Source: Campylobacter volucris (GTDB taxonomy: Bacteria; Campylobacterota; Campylobacteria; Campylobacterales; Campylobacteraceae). From it: 64,000 bases of DNA. Numbering within the stretch: the stretch's first letter is position 1; each line of letters begins with the position of its first letter. Positions 48,728 through 58,050 of the stretch are shown here, in pieces. The notes under the pieces are model-generated. The model was given only the letters and a program-made list of their open reading frames with translations. It made no database searches and had not been told where the DNA came from. Made by a program: the position numbers and the translations under genes. The DNA is taken from contig NZ_VOWJ01000013.1 in assembly GCF_008011665.1 (NCBI RefSeq), positions 62,001-126,000 of the forward strand. Reading direction: 5' to 3'.

Positions 48728-49891
48728 ATGCAAATTTCTTATAAAAAAATCTTTTGGATTAATATTTTGGTTGTAATAGCCATTGCTTTAAATTTAAGAG
48801 CACCTATAACTTCTATAGGCCCTATGATCGAATATATCAAAGAATATTATAACATTAATTCAGCTTTGGCAGGTATGCTTACGGCTTTGCCTTTGATAGC
48901 ATTTGGATTTATATCATTTTGTGCAACATTTTTTTCTCAAATCAAAGCTTTGTTTTACGCATTAATTTTAATCATATTTGGTGAAATAATTAGAAGTCAT
49001 GGTGGAATTTTTGGTTTATTTTCTGGAGTATTTTTGCTTGGTAGCGGCATTGCTATTGCTAATGTATTATTGCCTAGTTTTATTAAAGAAAAATTTCCTA
49101 GAAAATCTTCTAATATAATGGGATTATATGGTCTTTTTTTGGGTTTTTCTTCTATTATAGGAGTAGCATTTTCTTTACCATTGCTTCAAATTTTTAATAT
49201 TCCTCAAGCTATGTTTTCTTGGAGTATTTTGGCTTTTGTTGCTTTATTTTTTTGTATTCCACATTTAAAAAATAAGAGATTATTACGCTCTAAAAAGAAA
49301 AAAAATAATAAAACAAATGTTTTTTTAAATTCTACGGCTTGGAAAATTACTATTTGTATGGGTTTACAGAGTTTTTTATCTTATAGTCTTTTTGCTTGGC
49401 TTAGTGTGATGATTAGTCAAAAAGGTTATGATATTGGCTTTGGTTCAAATATTTTATTATTATCACAAATTATTGGTTTGCCCATAGCTTTGTTTTCACC
49501 TATGATTTTGAATAAATTAAAATTCCATGATAAAAAATATATTATTTTATTAAGTTTTTCGTATCTTTTGAGTTTTATTATTATTTTCTTTTTTGATGCA
49601 AAAATAATGTTATATATAGTGGCTGTTTTTATAGGCTGCGCTTCTAGTGGAGTTTTTACCATAATATTATTATTTATTACGACCAAAAGTGCAAATTCTA
49701 TTATAGCGGCAAAACTTTCTGCGATGTCACAAGGAATAGGATATTTAATAGCAGCCCAAGCACCTTGGATTATAGGTGTTTTTCATGATAAATTTGGGAA
49801 TTTTGATCTTAGTTTGTTATTGCTGATTTTTGTTGGAATTTTGCTAAATGTTTTTATATTTTTAGCTTACAATGCAAAGATGATCAAGTAA
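48728..49891 (+). CDS. MFS transporter, CynX/NimT-like
   Basis: A 387-residue major facilitator protein with about 12 hydrophobic segments. NLRAPITSIGPMIEYIKEYY at the N-terminus and the loop IKEKFPRKSSNIMGLYG resemble the CynX/NimT (cyanate or nitroimidazole transporter) group. A basic loop (KNKRLLRSKKKKNN) divides the two halves. It has no clear ribosome site and starts 14 bases after the small protein gene. Substrate not predictable. Confidence 0.85.
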   Translation: MQISYKKIFWINILVVIAIALNLRAPITSIGPMIEYIKEYYNINSALAGMLTALPLIAFGFISFCATFFSQIKALFYALILIIFGEIIRSHGGIFGLFSGVFLLGSGIAIANVLLPSFIKEKFPRKSSNIMGLYGLFLGFSSIIGVAFSLPLLQIFNIPQAMFSWSILAFVALFFCIPHLKNKRLLRSKKKKNNKTNVFLNSTAWKITICMGLQSFLSYSLFAWLSVMISQKGYDIGFGSNILLLSQIIGLPIALFSPMILNKLKFHDKKYIILLSFSYLLSFIIIFFFDAKIMLYIVAVFIGCASSGVFTIILLFITTKSANSIIAAKLSAMSQGIGYLIAAQAPWIIGVFHDKFGNFDLSLLLLIFVGILLNVFIFLAYNAKMIK

Positions 49892-49937
49892 AATTAAAAT
49901 TATATTAAATACTTTTTAGATAAGATTTATAAATTTT

Positions 49938-49943
49938 TATAAT
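49938..49943 (+). promoter_or_regulatory. -10 box of the small operon 49960-52541
   Basis: TATAAT 16 bases before the ATG of the TPR-like gene, after a T-rich stretch. Confidence 0.5.
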
Positions 49944-49959
49944 TTTATAGGTTTTTTAC

Positions 49960-50205
49960 ATGAGATATACAGTAACAGAAGCTTCTATATATGAGGCGCA
50001 AGGTTTAAAAGACGAAGCTTTGGAGATTTATAAAAATATTTTAAAACAAGATCCGCAAAATAAAAATGCCATTGATGCGATTAGAAGATTGAGTGGATTG
50101 CGTTCTAATCATGAAGATTTAAATTATGAAATGCTTGATTTTTTTGTAAATATGAAAAGTGAAGAAGAAATCAATGAATTTAAAAGGTGGTTAATAAAAC
50201 TATGA
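49960..50205 (+). CDS. small TPR-like protein, 81 aa
   Basis: All-helical protein with one tetratricopeptide-like unit, ASIYEAQGLKDEALEIYKNI-LKQDPQN, then a second helical pair. No signal peptide. Matches, by position, the C. jejuni gene before ciaD (Cj0787, from memory). Its stop overlaps the next start as ATGA. Function unknown; TPR units usually bind proteins. Confidence 0.72.
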   Translation: MRYTVTEASIYEAQGLKDEALEIYKNILKQDPQNKNAIDAIRRLSGLRSNHEDLNYEMLDFFVNMKSEEEINEFKRWLIKL

Positions 50206-50636
50206 ATATTGAAGATTTAGCAAAAAAAGCAATTAGTGAAGTAAATTTAGAACTTGATAATAAAAACATCAAAAATGATGAATTTACTCCTATGGTGGAA
50301 GAAATTTCTTCAATTAAAGAAGAGCCAAAAAGACAAGAATTGCAAATCAAAGAAGAACTTAACAAAGTAACACAAGAACTTATGCAAGAACTTGATCAAT
50401 TGGAAGTAAAAATTGCTGAAGAAAAATCTATCTTAAAAATTGAAGAGCTTGCTAAAGAAGAAGAATTTGTACAAAATAATGAAGAGTTTTTTCTAAAAAA
50501 TCTTAGAGAAAGAATTTTAGTATTATTTGAAGGTTTAAAAAACACAAAAGATGAACATTTAGAAAAGAGATTAGATATAACTATAACTTTTTTAGAGTTT
50601 TTGCTTGCAAAAATTGAAGATAGACTTAAAAAATAA
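50202..50636 (+). CDS. ciaD: CiaD-like coiled-coil protein
   Basis: A 144-residue acidic, helical protein without a signal peptide. I take the ATG at 50202; an in-frame GTG at 50187 inside the previous gene is unlikely. The call to CiaD (Cj0788, a C. jejuni flagellum-secreted effector needed for host-cell invasion) rests on gene order (TPR-like, this gene, cca, purU), size and the N-terminal MNIEDLAKKAISEV. KRQELQI (43-49) fits the degenerate MAP-kinase docking pattern reported for CiaD. No catalytic domain is visible. Confidence 0.6.
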   Translation: MNIEDLAKKAISEVNLELDNKNIKNDEFTPMVEEISSIKEEPKRQELQIKEELNKVTQELMQELDQLEVKIAEEKSILKIEELAKEEEFVQNNEEFFLKNLRERILVLFEGLKNTKDEHLEKRLDITITFLEFLLAKIEDRLKK

Positions 50637-51717
50637 CAACGATTTTTTAAGTATCAAAAAAATTTTACAACCTCATACTAAAAGAGCATATTTGGTAGGA
50701 GGTTGTGTAAGAAATTCTTTTTTAAATTTACCTAGTAATGATTATGATATAGAAATTTACGATATAGACCCTTTAAAATTTGATCAATTAATGGCACAAC
50801 TTGGCGCAAAAGGTTTTGGAAAAAGTTTTTTTGTATATAAATATAAAAATTTTGATCTTGCGCTTGCAAGATATGAAAATAAAACTTCTATAGGTCATAA
50901 AGGTTTTGAAGTTAAAATTTGTAATGATGAAAAAGATGGTGCAAAAAGAAGAGATTTTACTATTAATGCTTTGATGATCAATATTTTTGATTATAAATTT
51001 TATGATTTTTATGATGGCTTGAAAGATTTGAATTTAAAAATATTAAGACATATTAATGATGAAAGCTTTATAGAAGATAGTTTGAGAATTTTGCGTGCTA
51101 TTTCTTTTGCGTGTCGTTTTGATTTAAATATAGCTGATACTACTTTAGCTTTAATGCAAAATATGGATATTAGCGATCTTTCAAGAGAAAGAATCAATGA
51201 AGAGCTTTATAAAATTTTTAAAACTTCAAATTTAGACAAAGCTTATGAATTTTTTCAAATTTTAAATTTAGAAGATAAAATTTTTTATTATAAAAGTTAT
51301 AATGATCAAAATTTTAAAACATTACTTAGTATGAGTCAAAAATACGTCAAAGATGAGGCTTTGTTTTTATATTTATATTTAAATTTTTTTCAAATTTCAA
51401 AAGATGATTTTTTTAAAAAAACTAAAATTAAAAAAGAATTTTTAAAAAAAAGCGAACAAAAATTTATTTTAGATAAAATAAGTGATTTTGATTTGGCTAC
51501 AATTGCTTTAGAATTTAGACTTTGTGATTGGCTAGGTCTTTGGAATGATGAACGCATTAAACAAGCTAAAAAAATAAACCTATTTAATAAAAAATTTGAA
51601 AATAAAATTTGTGCTAAAGATTTAATAAAACAAGGTTATATTGGAAAAGATCTTGGAGTAAAGCTTCATGAGAGCAAGCTTGAAGAAATTAAAAAATATT
51701 TAAAGGAGTTAGTGTGA
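50605..51717 (+). CDS. cca: tRNA nucleotidyltransferase / CCA-adding-type enzyme
   Basis: Class II nucleotidyltransferase that adds or repairs the tRNA CCA end, or a poly(A)-polymerase-type relative. Of 370 residues, the head carries YLVGGCVRNSFLNLPSNDYD with the metal pair in DIEIYD, and RRDFTINALMINIFD; the nucleotide-binding EDSLRILRAISFACRF follows. The start is uncertain: no ATG exists near the N-terminus, and I give the TTG at 50605 (overlap 32 bases); TTG at 50614 is the alternative. Coupled to purU. Confidence 0.88.
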   Translation: MQKLKIDLKNNNDFLSIKKILQPHTKRAYLVGGCVRNSFLNLPSNDYDIEIYDIDPLKFDQLMAQLGAKGFGKSFFVYKYKNFDLALARYENKTSIGHKGFEVKICNDEKDGAKRRDFTINALMINIFDYKFYDFYDGLKDLNLKILRHINDESFIEDSLRILRAISFACRFDLNIADTTLALMQNMDISDLSRERINEELYKIFKTSNLDKAYEFFQILNLEDKIFYYKSYNDQNFKTLLSMSQKYVKDEALFLYLYLNFFQISKDDFFKKTKIKKEFLKKSEQKFILDKISDFDLATIALEFRLCDWLGLWNDERIKQAKKINLFNKKFENKICAKDLIKQGYIGKDLGVKLHESKLEEIKKYLKELV

Positions 51718-52541
51718 AAGAGTATATTTTAAAAATTTCTTGTAGTGATGAAAAAGGTTTGATTTATAGAATTTCAGATGTGATTTTTAAATATAGGATA
51801 AATATTGTTAAAAATGATGAATTTGTCGGCGAGGAAAGATTTTTCTTTAGAGCTCACTTAGAAGGAGAGCTTGACTTACAAGCTTTTAAAGGAACTTTAG
51901 AAGCAGTTTTACCAAGTGATTCTTTGGTAGAAATTTGCGAAAAAAGAAAAAAAGATATTATTATTTTTGCTACTAAAGAAACACATTGTCTTGGAGAATT
52001 ATTAATTCGTCATTTTAGCAATGAATTTAATGCTAATATTAAAGCTGTAATAGCAAATTATGATATTTTAAAGCCTTTAGTGGATAAATTTAATATCCCT
52101 TTTCATACTATAGAAGCTCAAAATTTAACTAGAGAAAACCATGAGGAAAAAATACTTGAATGTTTAAATCAATATGAATTTGACTATATAGTGTTAGCTA
52201 AATATATGAGAATTTTATCTTCTTCTTTTGTGCAGCATTTTGAAGGAAAAATCATTAACATCCATCATTCTTTTTTACCAGCTTTTATAGGAGCAAATCC
52301 ATACAAACAAGCTTATGAGCGAGGTGTTAAGATTATTGGAGCAACTGCGCATTTTGTGAATAATGATTTAGATGAAGGTCCAATCATCACTCAAGATGTC
52401 ATTCCTGTAACACATGAGTATTCTTGGCAGATGATGCAGCAAGCGGGCCGTAATGTCGAAAAAAATGTTTTATCAAAAGCTTTAGATTTTGTCTTTGATG
52501 ATAGGATTTTTATTTATAACAATAAAACAATAGTATTTTAA
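51714..52541 (+). CDS. purU: formyltetrahydrofolate deformylase
   Basis: Releases formate and tetrahydrofolate from 10-formyl-THF. The 275-residue protein has an N-terminal ACT domain (about 4-75) and a formyltransferase-type domain with IINIHHSFLPAFIGANPYKQ and GATAHFVNNDLDEGPII (catalytic Asn, His, Asp). GTG start overlapping the cca stop. It ends at the purU-glnA hairpin. Confidence 0.95.
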   Translation: MKEYILKISCSDEKGLIYRISDVIFKYRINIVKNDEFVGEERFFFRAHLEGELDLQAFKGTLEAVLPSDSLVEICEKRKKDIIIFATKETHCLGELLIRHFSNEFNANIKAVIANYDILKPLVDKFNIPFHTIEAQNLTRENHEEKILECLNQYEFDYIVLAKYMRILSSSFVQHFEGKIINIHHSFLPAFIGANPYKQAYERGVKIIGATAHFVNNDLDEGPIITQDVIPVTHEYSWQMMQQAGRNVEKNVLSKALDFVFDDRIFIYNNKTIVF

Positions 52542-52569
52542 ATTGATGCCTAAATTGGCATCAATTTAA
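52538..52569. terminator. hairpin between convergent purU and glnA
   Basis: 13-bp perfect stem (GATGCC core) with a 6-base loop (TAAATT), spanning both stop codons. Confidence 0.75.
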
Positions 52570-53996
52570 CAAGAATAGCAAGTTTTAAATTCATAAGCAG
52601 TAGGTCTAGCTTCTACTGGCCAAACTTGAGTTTCAAATTTCATATGTTGATAATCATCTATAAAAACATCGCTCATTACAGGTTTTAAGAAGGTATTTTT
52701 ACGAATTAGTGCTTCAAGTGAGCCTCTTAAAGTATGAGGGAGTTGTTCTATACCTTTTTCTCTAATTTCATCTAAGGTTAAAGCAAAGAGATTTTCATCC
52801 ATTGGCCCGACAGGTTTTGTTTGATTTTTAATACCATCAAGTCCTGCCATAAGTAAGCTTGTAAAAGCGAGATAAGGATTTGCAGTATTATCTGGAAATC
52901 TTATTTCTACTCTAGCGCTTTTTTCATTGATCCCATAAGGCACGCGACAGCTTGCCGAGCGATTTTGGTAAGAATAGGTTAAAATACAAGGAGCCTCAAA
53001 GCCAGGGACTATTCTTTTATATGAATTTGAACTTGGATTTGTAAAGGCAGCAACGCTCCTAGCATTGGCTAAAATACCACCTATGTAATTAATAGCACAT
53101 TGACTTAATTTCCCATACCCATCTTTATCATAAAATAAATTTATCCCATCTTTCCAAAGACTCATATGCACATGCATACCACTTCCATTATCACCATATA
53201 AAGGTTTTGGCATGAAAGTAGCAGTTTTTCCATTTAGATGAGCGACCATCTTTACAATATATTTGTAAATTTGAACATTATCTGCTGCTTCAACTAGATT
53301 TCCAAATTCTACTCCAATTTCTGCTTGTCCTTGAGCTACTTCATGATGATGAACAAAAACTTTTAATCCAACTCTTTCTAAAACCTGAACCATTTCAGAG
53401 CGTATATCTACACTAGAATCAATTGGAGACACAGGGAAATATCCACCTTTGTTTCTAGGTCTATGACCGGTATTATAGCTATCATTAAAATCTTTATTGT
53501 CGTTCCATTCTCCTTCTTCGGTATCTACTTCATATTTTGAGCAATTTGGAGAATCTATAATTTTTACATTATCAAAGATAAAAAATTCATTTTCAGGACC
53601 AAAATAAGCACTATCTGCAATATTACTATTTGTTAAATATTCCATCGCTTTTTTAGCAATACTTCTAGGACATTTTTCATACATTTGCCCTTTATAAATA
53701 TCATAAACATCGCAAATTACAATGATAGTGGGATCAGCGGTAAAAGGATCTAAAAATGCACTTTTTACATCAGGTTTTAAAATCATATCAGACTTATCTA
53801 TAGGTTGCCATCCATGTAAAGAGCTAGCATCAAAAGGAATTCCATTTTTAAAAGTATCTTTATCTATTGCTTTGATATTATATGTGATATGATGCCAAGT
53901 TCCTATCATATCTGTAAATCTAAAATCAACAAACAAAACTTCATGTTCTTTGCAATATCCAAAAAATTCCTCCACATTTTTCACAAATTTCCCCAT
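52566..53996 (-). CDS. glnA: glutamine synthetase type I
   Basis: ATP-dependent ammonia assimilation; 476 residues, dodecamer-forming GSI. Signatures: [71 protein letters not shown] and SASCRVPYG. The E. coli adenylylation segment NLYDLP is NLFALT here (Phe at about 404), so covalent adenylylation is not possible at that site. It ends CYSC. Single gene, probably from TATAAT at 54065-54060. Confidence 0.97.
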   Translation of the reverse strand: MGKFVKNVEEFFGYCKEHEVLFVDFRFTDMIGTWHHITYNIKAIDKDTFKNGIPFDASSLHGWQPIDKSDMILKPDVKSAFLDPFTADPTIIVICDVYDIYKGQMYEKCPRSIAKKAMEYLTNSNIADSAYFGPENEFFIFDNVKIIDSPNCSKYEVDTEEGEWNDNKDFNDSYNTGHRPRNKGGYFPVSPIDSSVDIRSEMVQVLERVGLKVFVHHHEVAQGQAEIGVEFGNLVEAADNVQIYKYIVKMVAHLNGKTATFMPKPLYGDNGSGMHVHMSLWKDGINLFYDKDGYGKLSQCAINYIGGILANARSVAAFTNPSSNSYKRIVPGFEAPCILTYSYQNRSASCRVPYGINEKSARVEIRFPDNTANPYLAFTSLLMAGLDGIKNQTKPVGPMDENLFALTLDEIREKGIEQLPHTLRGSLEALIRKNTFLKPVMSDVFIDDYQHMKFETQVWPVEARPTAYEFKTCYSC

Positions 53997-54059
53997 CTTA
54001 TTTAATCCTTTCTAGAATAAATGAAATCATAGATTGTAAATCTAAAATTTTCAAATTGT

Positions 54060-54065
54060 ATTATA
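54060..54065 (-). promoter_or_regulatory. -10 box of glnA
   Basis: TATAAT on the minus strand, 63 bases before the glnA start codon. No GlnR- or NtrC-type site is apparent. Confidence 0.5.
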
Positions 54066-54184
54066 TTTTTTTTAAATTAAGTTTAAATTAATATAATTTT
54101 TATTAGCAAATGTAAAAATATATTTTTATTGTTAAAATTTAAAATAATTTTCAAAAATTAATCGCGTAATTATAATTTTTATAA

Positions 54185-54190
54185 TATAAT
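54185..54190 (+). promoter_or_regulatory. -10 box of cheZ
   Basis: TATAAT 35 bases upstream of the cheZ ATG, in the AT-rich 229-base glnA-cheZ gap, which otherwise holds nothing I can support. Confidence 0.55.
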
Positions 54191-54225
54191 CTTGAATTAT
54201 TTTTTATCACAACAAAAGGTGTAAG

Positions 54226-54933
54226 ATGACTCAAGAAGAATTAGATGCTTTAATGAATGGTTCTGATGATTTAGATCTTGATTCTGTGGAAACAAATGAA
54301 GAAAAGCCAGAAACAGATTACGAAGATGAAGAAAAAAACAAAAAAATGGTTAATGATATGATAAGTGGTGATTATAAAGCAAGAGCAGACATGGCTTGGC
54401 CACCACCACCACCAAGCAAAGAACATAAGGTTGTGCATCAACTTGACGATGTTACTAGAGATAGTGAGATTAAAGCTACTGAAATGATGGAAAAGCTTGA
54501 GGCTATTAATGATTTTTTTGCAAATTCTGAAAATGAACTTTGTGTTATTAGTGATGCTTTGAATAAAAATATTGATATTTTTGAAAAACTAAATGCTAAA
54601 TTTCCAAATGTAGCAAGTTTTAAAGAAGCTATTGATACAAATAATAACGCTAAAAATATTATTGATGAGATTACAGGTTGCTTGCAAACTGGTCAAGATG
54701 AGGTTATGATGGCCATGGATGCTATGCAGTATCAAGATATACATCGTCAAAAAATTGAGCGCGTTATAAATGTAATGAGGGCTTTAAGTAGATACATGAG
54801 CAGCTTATTTGAAGGTAAGATTGATGATGAAAAACGCGTTGGATCTGCAGTGCATATTGAAGGTGACACAACTGCAGATGTCGTAAGTAATGACGATATA
54901 GAGGCTTTGATTGCTAGTTTGGGAAAAAAATGA
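54226..54933 (+). CDS. cheZ: chemotaxis phosphatase CheZ
   Basis: Dephosphorylates CheY-P. The 235-residue protein has an acidic N-terminal region (to about 60) with a proline run (PPPPPS), a long helical hairpin and the CheZ active-site helix DEVMMAMDAMQYQDIHRQKI. It is a remote CheZ as in H. pylori. The C-terminus DDIEALIASLGKK resembles the CheY-binding tail of E. coli CheZ (DDLLDSLGF); the N-terminus EELDALMNG resembles the CheY-binding end of FliM. The ribosome site is AAAAGGTG. Coupled to the U32 gene by ATGA. Confidence 0.9.
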   Translation: MTQEELDALMNGSDDLDLDSVETNEEKPETDYEDEEKNKKMVNDMISGDYKARADMAWPPPPPSKEHKVVHQLDDVTRDSEIKATEMMEKLEAINDFFANSENELCVISDALNKNIDIFEKLNAKFPNVASFKEAIDTNNNAKNIIDEITGCLQTGQDEVMMAMDAMQYQDIHRQKIERVINVMRALSRYMSSLFEGKIDDEKRVGSAVHIEGDTTADVVSNDDIEALIASLGKK

Positions 54934-56186
54934 TTATTCCCGAGATTGTTTCTCCGGCAGGAAATTTTACTAAATTAAAAATTGCATTAGCTTATGGTGC
55001 TGATGCAATTTATGCTGGTGTGAATAATTTTTCATTAAGAGCAAGAACTGCTCGAGATTTTACCTATGATAGTTTTAAAGAAGCTATTGATTATACTCAT
55101 TTTAGGGGTAAAAAAATTTATGTGACTATCAATGGTTTTCATTTTAGTTCTCAAATTGAAGGTTTAAAAAGACATATTTTAAAACTAAAAGAGATGAAAC
55201 CTGATGCTTTTATTGTTGCTTCAGTTGGAGCGATGCAATTAGTTAGAGAGTTAGCTCCTGAGATTAATCTTCATGTTTCCACTCAAGCAAATATCTTAAA
55301 CTATCTTGATGCAAAAGTCTATAAAGATATGGGTGCAAAGCGTGTTGTGATAGCAAGAGAGCTTGGTTTAAAAGATGCTAAGGATTTAAAAAATAATTGT
55401 GATATCGAATTAGAAAGTTTTGTTCATGGTTCTATGTGTTTTGCATATTCTGGAAGGTGTTTAATCTCATCAGTGCAAAGTGGTCGTATGAGTAATCGTG
55501 GTTCGTGTGCAAATGATTGTAGATTTAATTACGAACTTTACGCTAAAAATCCACAAACTAACACCTTATTTAGACTTGAAGAAGATGAAAATGGAACACA
55601 TATTTTTAATTCTAAAGATTTAAATTTAAGTTCTTATATACAAAAAATTATGCAAGAAAATTGTATCAATGCATTTAAGATAGAAGGTCGTACAAAAAGT
55701 GAGTATTATGTTGCTTTGACAACTAGAACTTATAAAATGGCCGTAGAAGATGTACTTAATGATACTTTTGAAGCAAATAAATATGAAAAAGAAATTCAAA
55801 CCTTAAAAAATAGAGGTTTTACAGATGGATATTTGGTTTCAAGAGCTTACGAAAAAACTGATTCTATTAATCACGACACTAGTATAGAAGAGGGAACTCA
55901 CCAAGTTCATGCTATTAGCGAAGATGGCGAATTTTTTAAGTGCAAAGGTAAAATACAATTAAATAAAGAATATGAAATTTTAACTCCTATAAATAGTAAA
56001 ATTGAATTAGGAGAGAGTAAAATAGGCTTAACTTATCAAAAAGATGGAAAAAATTTTATAGTTTTTAAACAATTATTAGCAAAAAACAATAAAGAATTTC
56101 AAGAAATTCATAGTGGCAATGAAAATGAAATTTATCTACCATTTAAACTTCCAGAATTTAGCTTTTTAAGAAAGAATATCGAGTGA
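54930..56186 (+). CDS. U32-family protein, TrhP/YegQ-like
   Basis: A 418-residue protein of peptidase family U32. The signature is ELESFVHGSMCFAYSGRCLI with SNRGSCANDCRFNYEL, holding the conserved cysteines. The N-terminal TIM-barrel half begins PEIVSPAGNFTKLKIALAYG. Members of this subgroup (TrhP/YegQ) act in tRNA uridine-34 hydroxylation rather than proteolysis. Overlaps cheZ by 4 and purE by 4 bases. Confidence 0.88.
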   Translation: MIIPEIVSPAGNFTKLKIALAYGADAIYAGVNNFSLRARTARDFTYDSFKEAIDYTHFRGKKIYVTINGFHFSSQIEGLKRHILKLKEMKPDAFIVASVGAMQLVRELAPEINLHVSTQANILNYLDAKVYKDMGAKRVVIARELGLKDAKDLKNNCDIELESFVHGSMCFAYSGRCLISSVQSGRMSNRGSCANDCRFNYELYAKNPQTNTLFRLEEDENGTHIFNSKDLNLSSYIQKIMQENCINAFKIEGRTKSEYYVALTTRTYKMAVEDVLNDTFEANKYEKEIQTLKNRGFTDGYLVSRAYEKTDSINHDTSIEEGTHQVHAISEDGEFFKCKGKIQLNKEYEILTPINSKIELGESKIGLTYQKDGKNFIVFKQLLAKNNKEFQEIHSGNENEIYLPFKLPEFSFLRKNIE

Positions 56187-56677
56187 AATTTGTGTCGGTA
56201 TTGATGGGAAGCAAAAATGATTATGATGTTATAAAAGAAGCTTTGAGAGTATTTGATGATTTTGGTGTAAAATATGAAGTTTTAATCACTTCAGCTCATA
56301 GAAGCCCTCAAAGAACTCAAGGGTATATTAAAGAAGCAGAAATTAAAGGTGCTAAAGTATTTATCGCTGTAGCTGGTATGGCTGCGCATTTAGCAGGAGC
56401 GGTTGCTGCACATACAACTAAACCTGTTATTGGTGTGCCAATATCAGGGAGTAATTTGGTAGGTATGGATTCTTTGTTTTCAACTGTTCAAATGCCAAGT
56501 GGAATTCCCGTTGCTACGCTAGCCATTGGCAAAGCTGGAGCGATTAATGCTGCATATTTAGCTATCCAAATTTTAGCAATTAATGATGAAGATTTAGCTA
56601 GCAAATTATTAGAAGATAGAATAAAACAGCAAGAAAAATTAAGCAAAGATTCTAGTCAAATAGAAATTTTTCTTTAA
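56183..56677 (+). CDS. purE: N5-carboxyaminoimidazole ribonucleotide mutase
   Basis: Purine synthesis, class I PurE, 164 residues. Signatures: VLMGSKNDYDV, SAHRSPQRTQG and AGMAAHLAGAVAAHTTKPVIG. GTG start overlapping the U32 stop as GTGA. No purK is adjacent. Confidence 0.97.
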   Translation: MKFVSVLMGSKNDYDVIKEALRVFDDFGVKYEVLITSAHRSPQRTQGYIKEAEIKGAKVFIAVAGMAAHLAGAVAAHTTKPVIGVPISGSNLVGMDSLFSTVQMPSGIPVATLAIGKAGAINAAYLAIQILAINDEDLASKLLEDRIKQQEKLSKDSSQIEIFL

Positions 56678-56686
56678 GGAAATTAA

Positions 56687-57187
56687 ATGCAAACTTATTT
56701 AGAATTAAAAGAATTTTGTCAATTAGTTCATTTGTCTGAAGATGTAGTCAAAGGAATGATGGCAAAAGGAGCTTTAAATTTTAAAGATGAAGATGGAAAA
56801 ATTTATATCGAAGCAAATCAAGGAACCTTTAGTGTTGTTCCAACAGCTTCTAATCACCAACCTGCTATGGTAAATTCTATGACTTTAGCTGGAGAAAGTT
56901 TTGTAGAAAAAACCATTGGAACTATTTTAAATTTACATGAAAAAGTTTTAGATGCCAAAGATGAAACCTTAGAAGCTTTAAAAAGTGAAAATAAATTTTT
57001 AAAAGATGCTCTTTATTCAATGCAAGAATTATACGATGCAGATAGAAAAACTATTGAAACTTTAAATTTAGAGCTAAAACATGCTAGAGATGAAATAGAA
57101 TTTTTAAAACGAAAATATAAAATGATGTGGAATAAAACAGTAGATCTTTATGCAAATACCCAAGAAAAACCAGAGGAAATAAACTAA
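56687..57187 (+). CDS. conserved hypothetical coiled-coil protein (DUF3972-like)
   Basis: A 166-residue protein with a small N-terminal helix-turn-helix-like region ([20 protein letters not shown], about 4-50), then two coiled-coil helices (about 80-150). No signal or membrane segment. The domain name is from memory. Position between purE and glyQ is, as I recall, the same in C. jejuni (Cj0703). The N-terminus could bind DNA, but this is not shown. Confidence 0.75.
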   Translation: MQTYLELKEFCQLVHLSEDVVKGMMAKGALNFKDEDGKIYIEANQGTFSVVPTASNHQPAMVNSMTLAGESFVEKTIGTILNLHEKVLDAKDETLEALKSENKFLKDALYSMQELYDADRKTIETLNLELKHARDEIEFLKRKYKMMWNKTVDLYANTQEKPEEIN

Positions 57188-58050
57188 TGATGACTTTTTC
57201 AAAAATGATTTTAACCTTGCAGGAGTATTGGCAAAAACAAGGTTGTGCAATTATGCAACCTTATGATTTTCCAGCAGGAGCAGGTACTTTTCATCCAGCT
57301 ACCTTTTTAAGAAGTTTAGGAAAAAAACCTTGGGCAGCTGCTTATGTGGCTCCAAGCAGAAGGCCAACTGATGGTAGATATGGTGAAAATCCTAATAGAT
57401 TGGGTGCTTATTATCAATTTCAAGTTTTAATGAAGCCAAGTCCTGACAATATCCAAGAATTGTATTTAAAAAGTTTGGAAAATTTAGGTTTTAATTTAAA
57501 GTCTCATGATATTCGCTTTGTAGAAGATAATTGGGAAAGTCCTAGTTTAGGAGCTTGGGGCTTAGGATGGGAAGTTTGGCTTGATGGCATGGAAGTAACT
57601 CAATTTACTTATTTTCAGCAAGTTGGCGGGATAGCTGTTGATTTAGTGAGTGCTGAAATCACCTATGGTCTTGAAAGAATCGCAATGTATTTGCAAAATG
57701 TAGATAATGTATATGATATAGTTTGGAATGAATTTAAGGGTGAAAAAATTACCTATCATGATGTGCATAAACAAACAGAATATGAATTTAGTAAATACAA
57801 TTTTGAAATCAGCGATGTGCAAATTTTAAATTCTCAGTTTGAAAATGCTTATAAAGAATGTAAAAATGCGCTTGAAGCAAAACTTGCTTTGCCTGCATAT
57901 GATTATTGTATGTTAGCTGCGCATACTTTTAATTTACTTGATGCAAGAGGTGCTATATCGGTAACCCAAAGACAAGATTTTATGTTAAAAATTAGAGAAT
58001 TATCTAAAAATTGTGCTTTAATTTATAAAGAAAATTTAAATGAAGATTAA
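57187..58050 (+). CDS. glyQ: glycyl-tRNA synthetase alpha subunit
   Basis: Class II catalytic subunit of the alpha2-beta2 GlyRS, 287 residues, with [38 protein letters not shown] and [13 protein letters not shown]. The start ATG (57187) overlaps the preceding stop by one base, with GAGGAAA upstream; the second ATG (57190) is an alternative. The beta subunit gene glyS is not adjacent. Confidence 0.98.
   Translation: MMTFSKMILTLQEYWQKQGCAIMQPYDFPAGAGTFHPATFLRSLGKKPWAAAYVAPSRRPTDGRYGENPNRLGAYYQFQVLMKPSPDNIQELYLKSLENLGFNLKSHDIRFVEDNWESPSLGAWGLGWEVWLDGMEVTQFTYFQQVGGIAVDLVSAEITYGLERIAMYLQNVDNVYDIVWNEFKGEKITYHDVHKQTEYEFSKYNFEISDVQILNSQFENAYKECKNALEAKLALPAYDYCMLAAHTFNLLDARGAISVTQRQDFMLKIRELSKNCALIYKENLNED

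Noticed and set aside
54001..54225. Short dyads such as AGATT-GTA-AATCT in the glnA-cheZ gap
   Set aside because: 5-bp arms in very AT-rich DNA are expected by chance.
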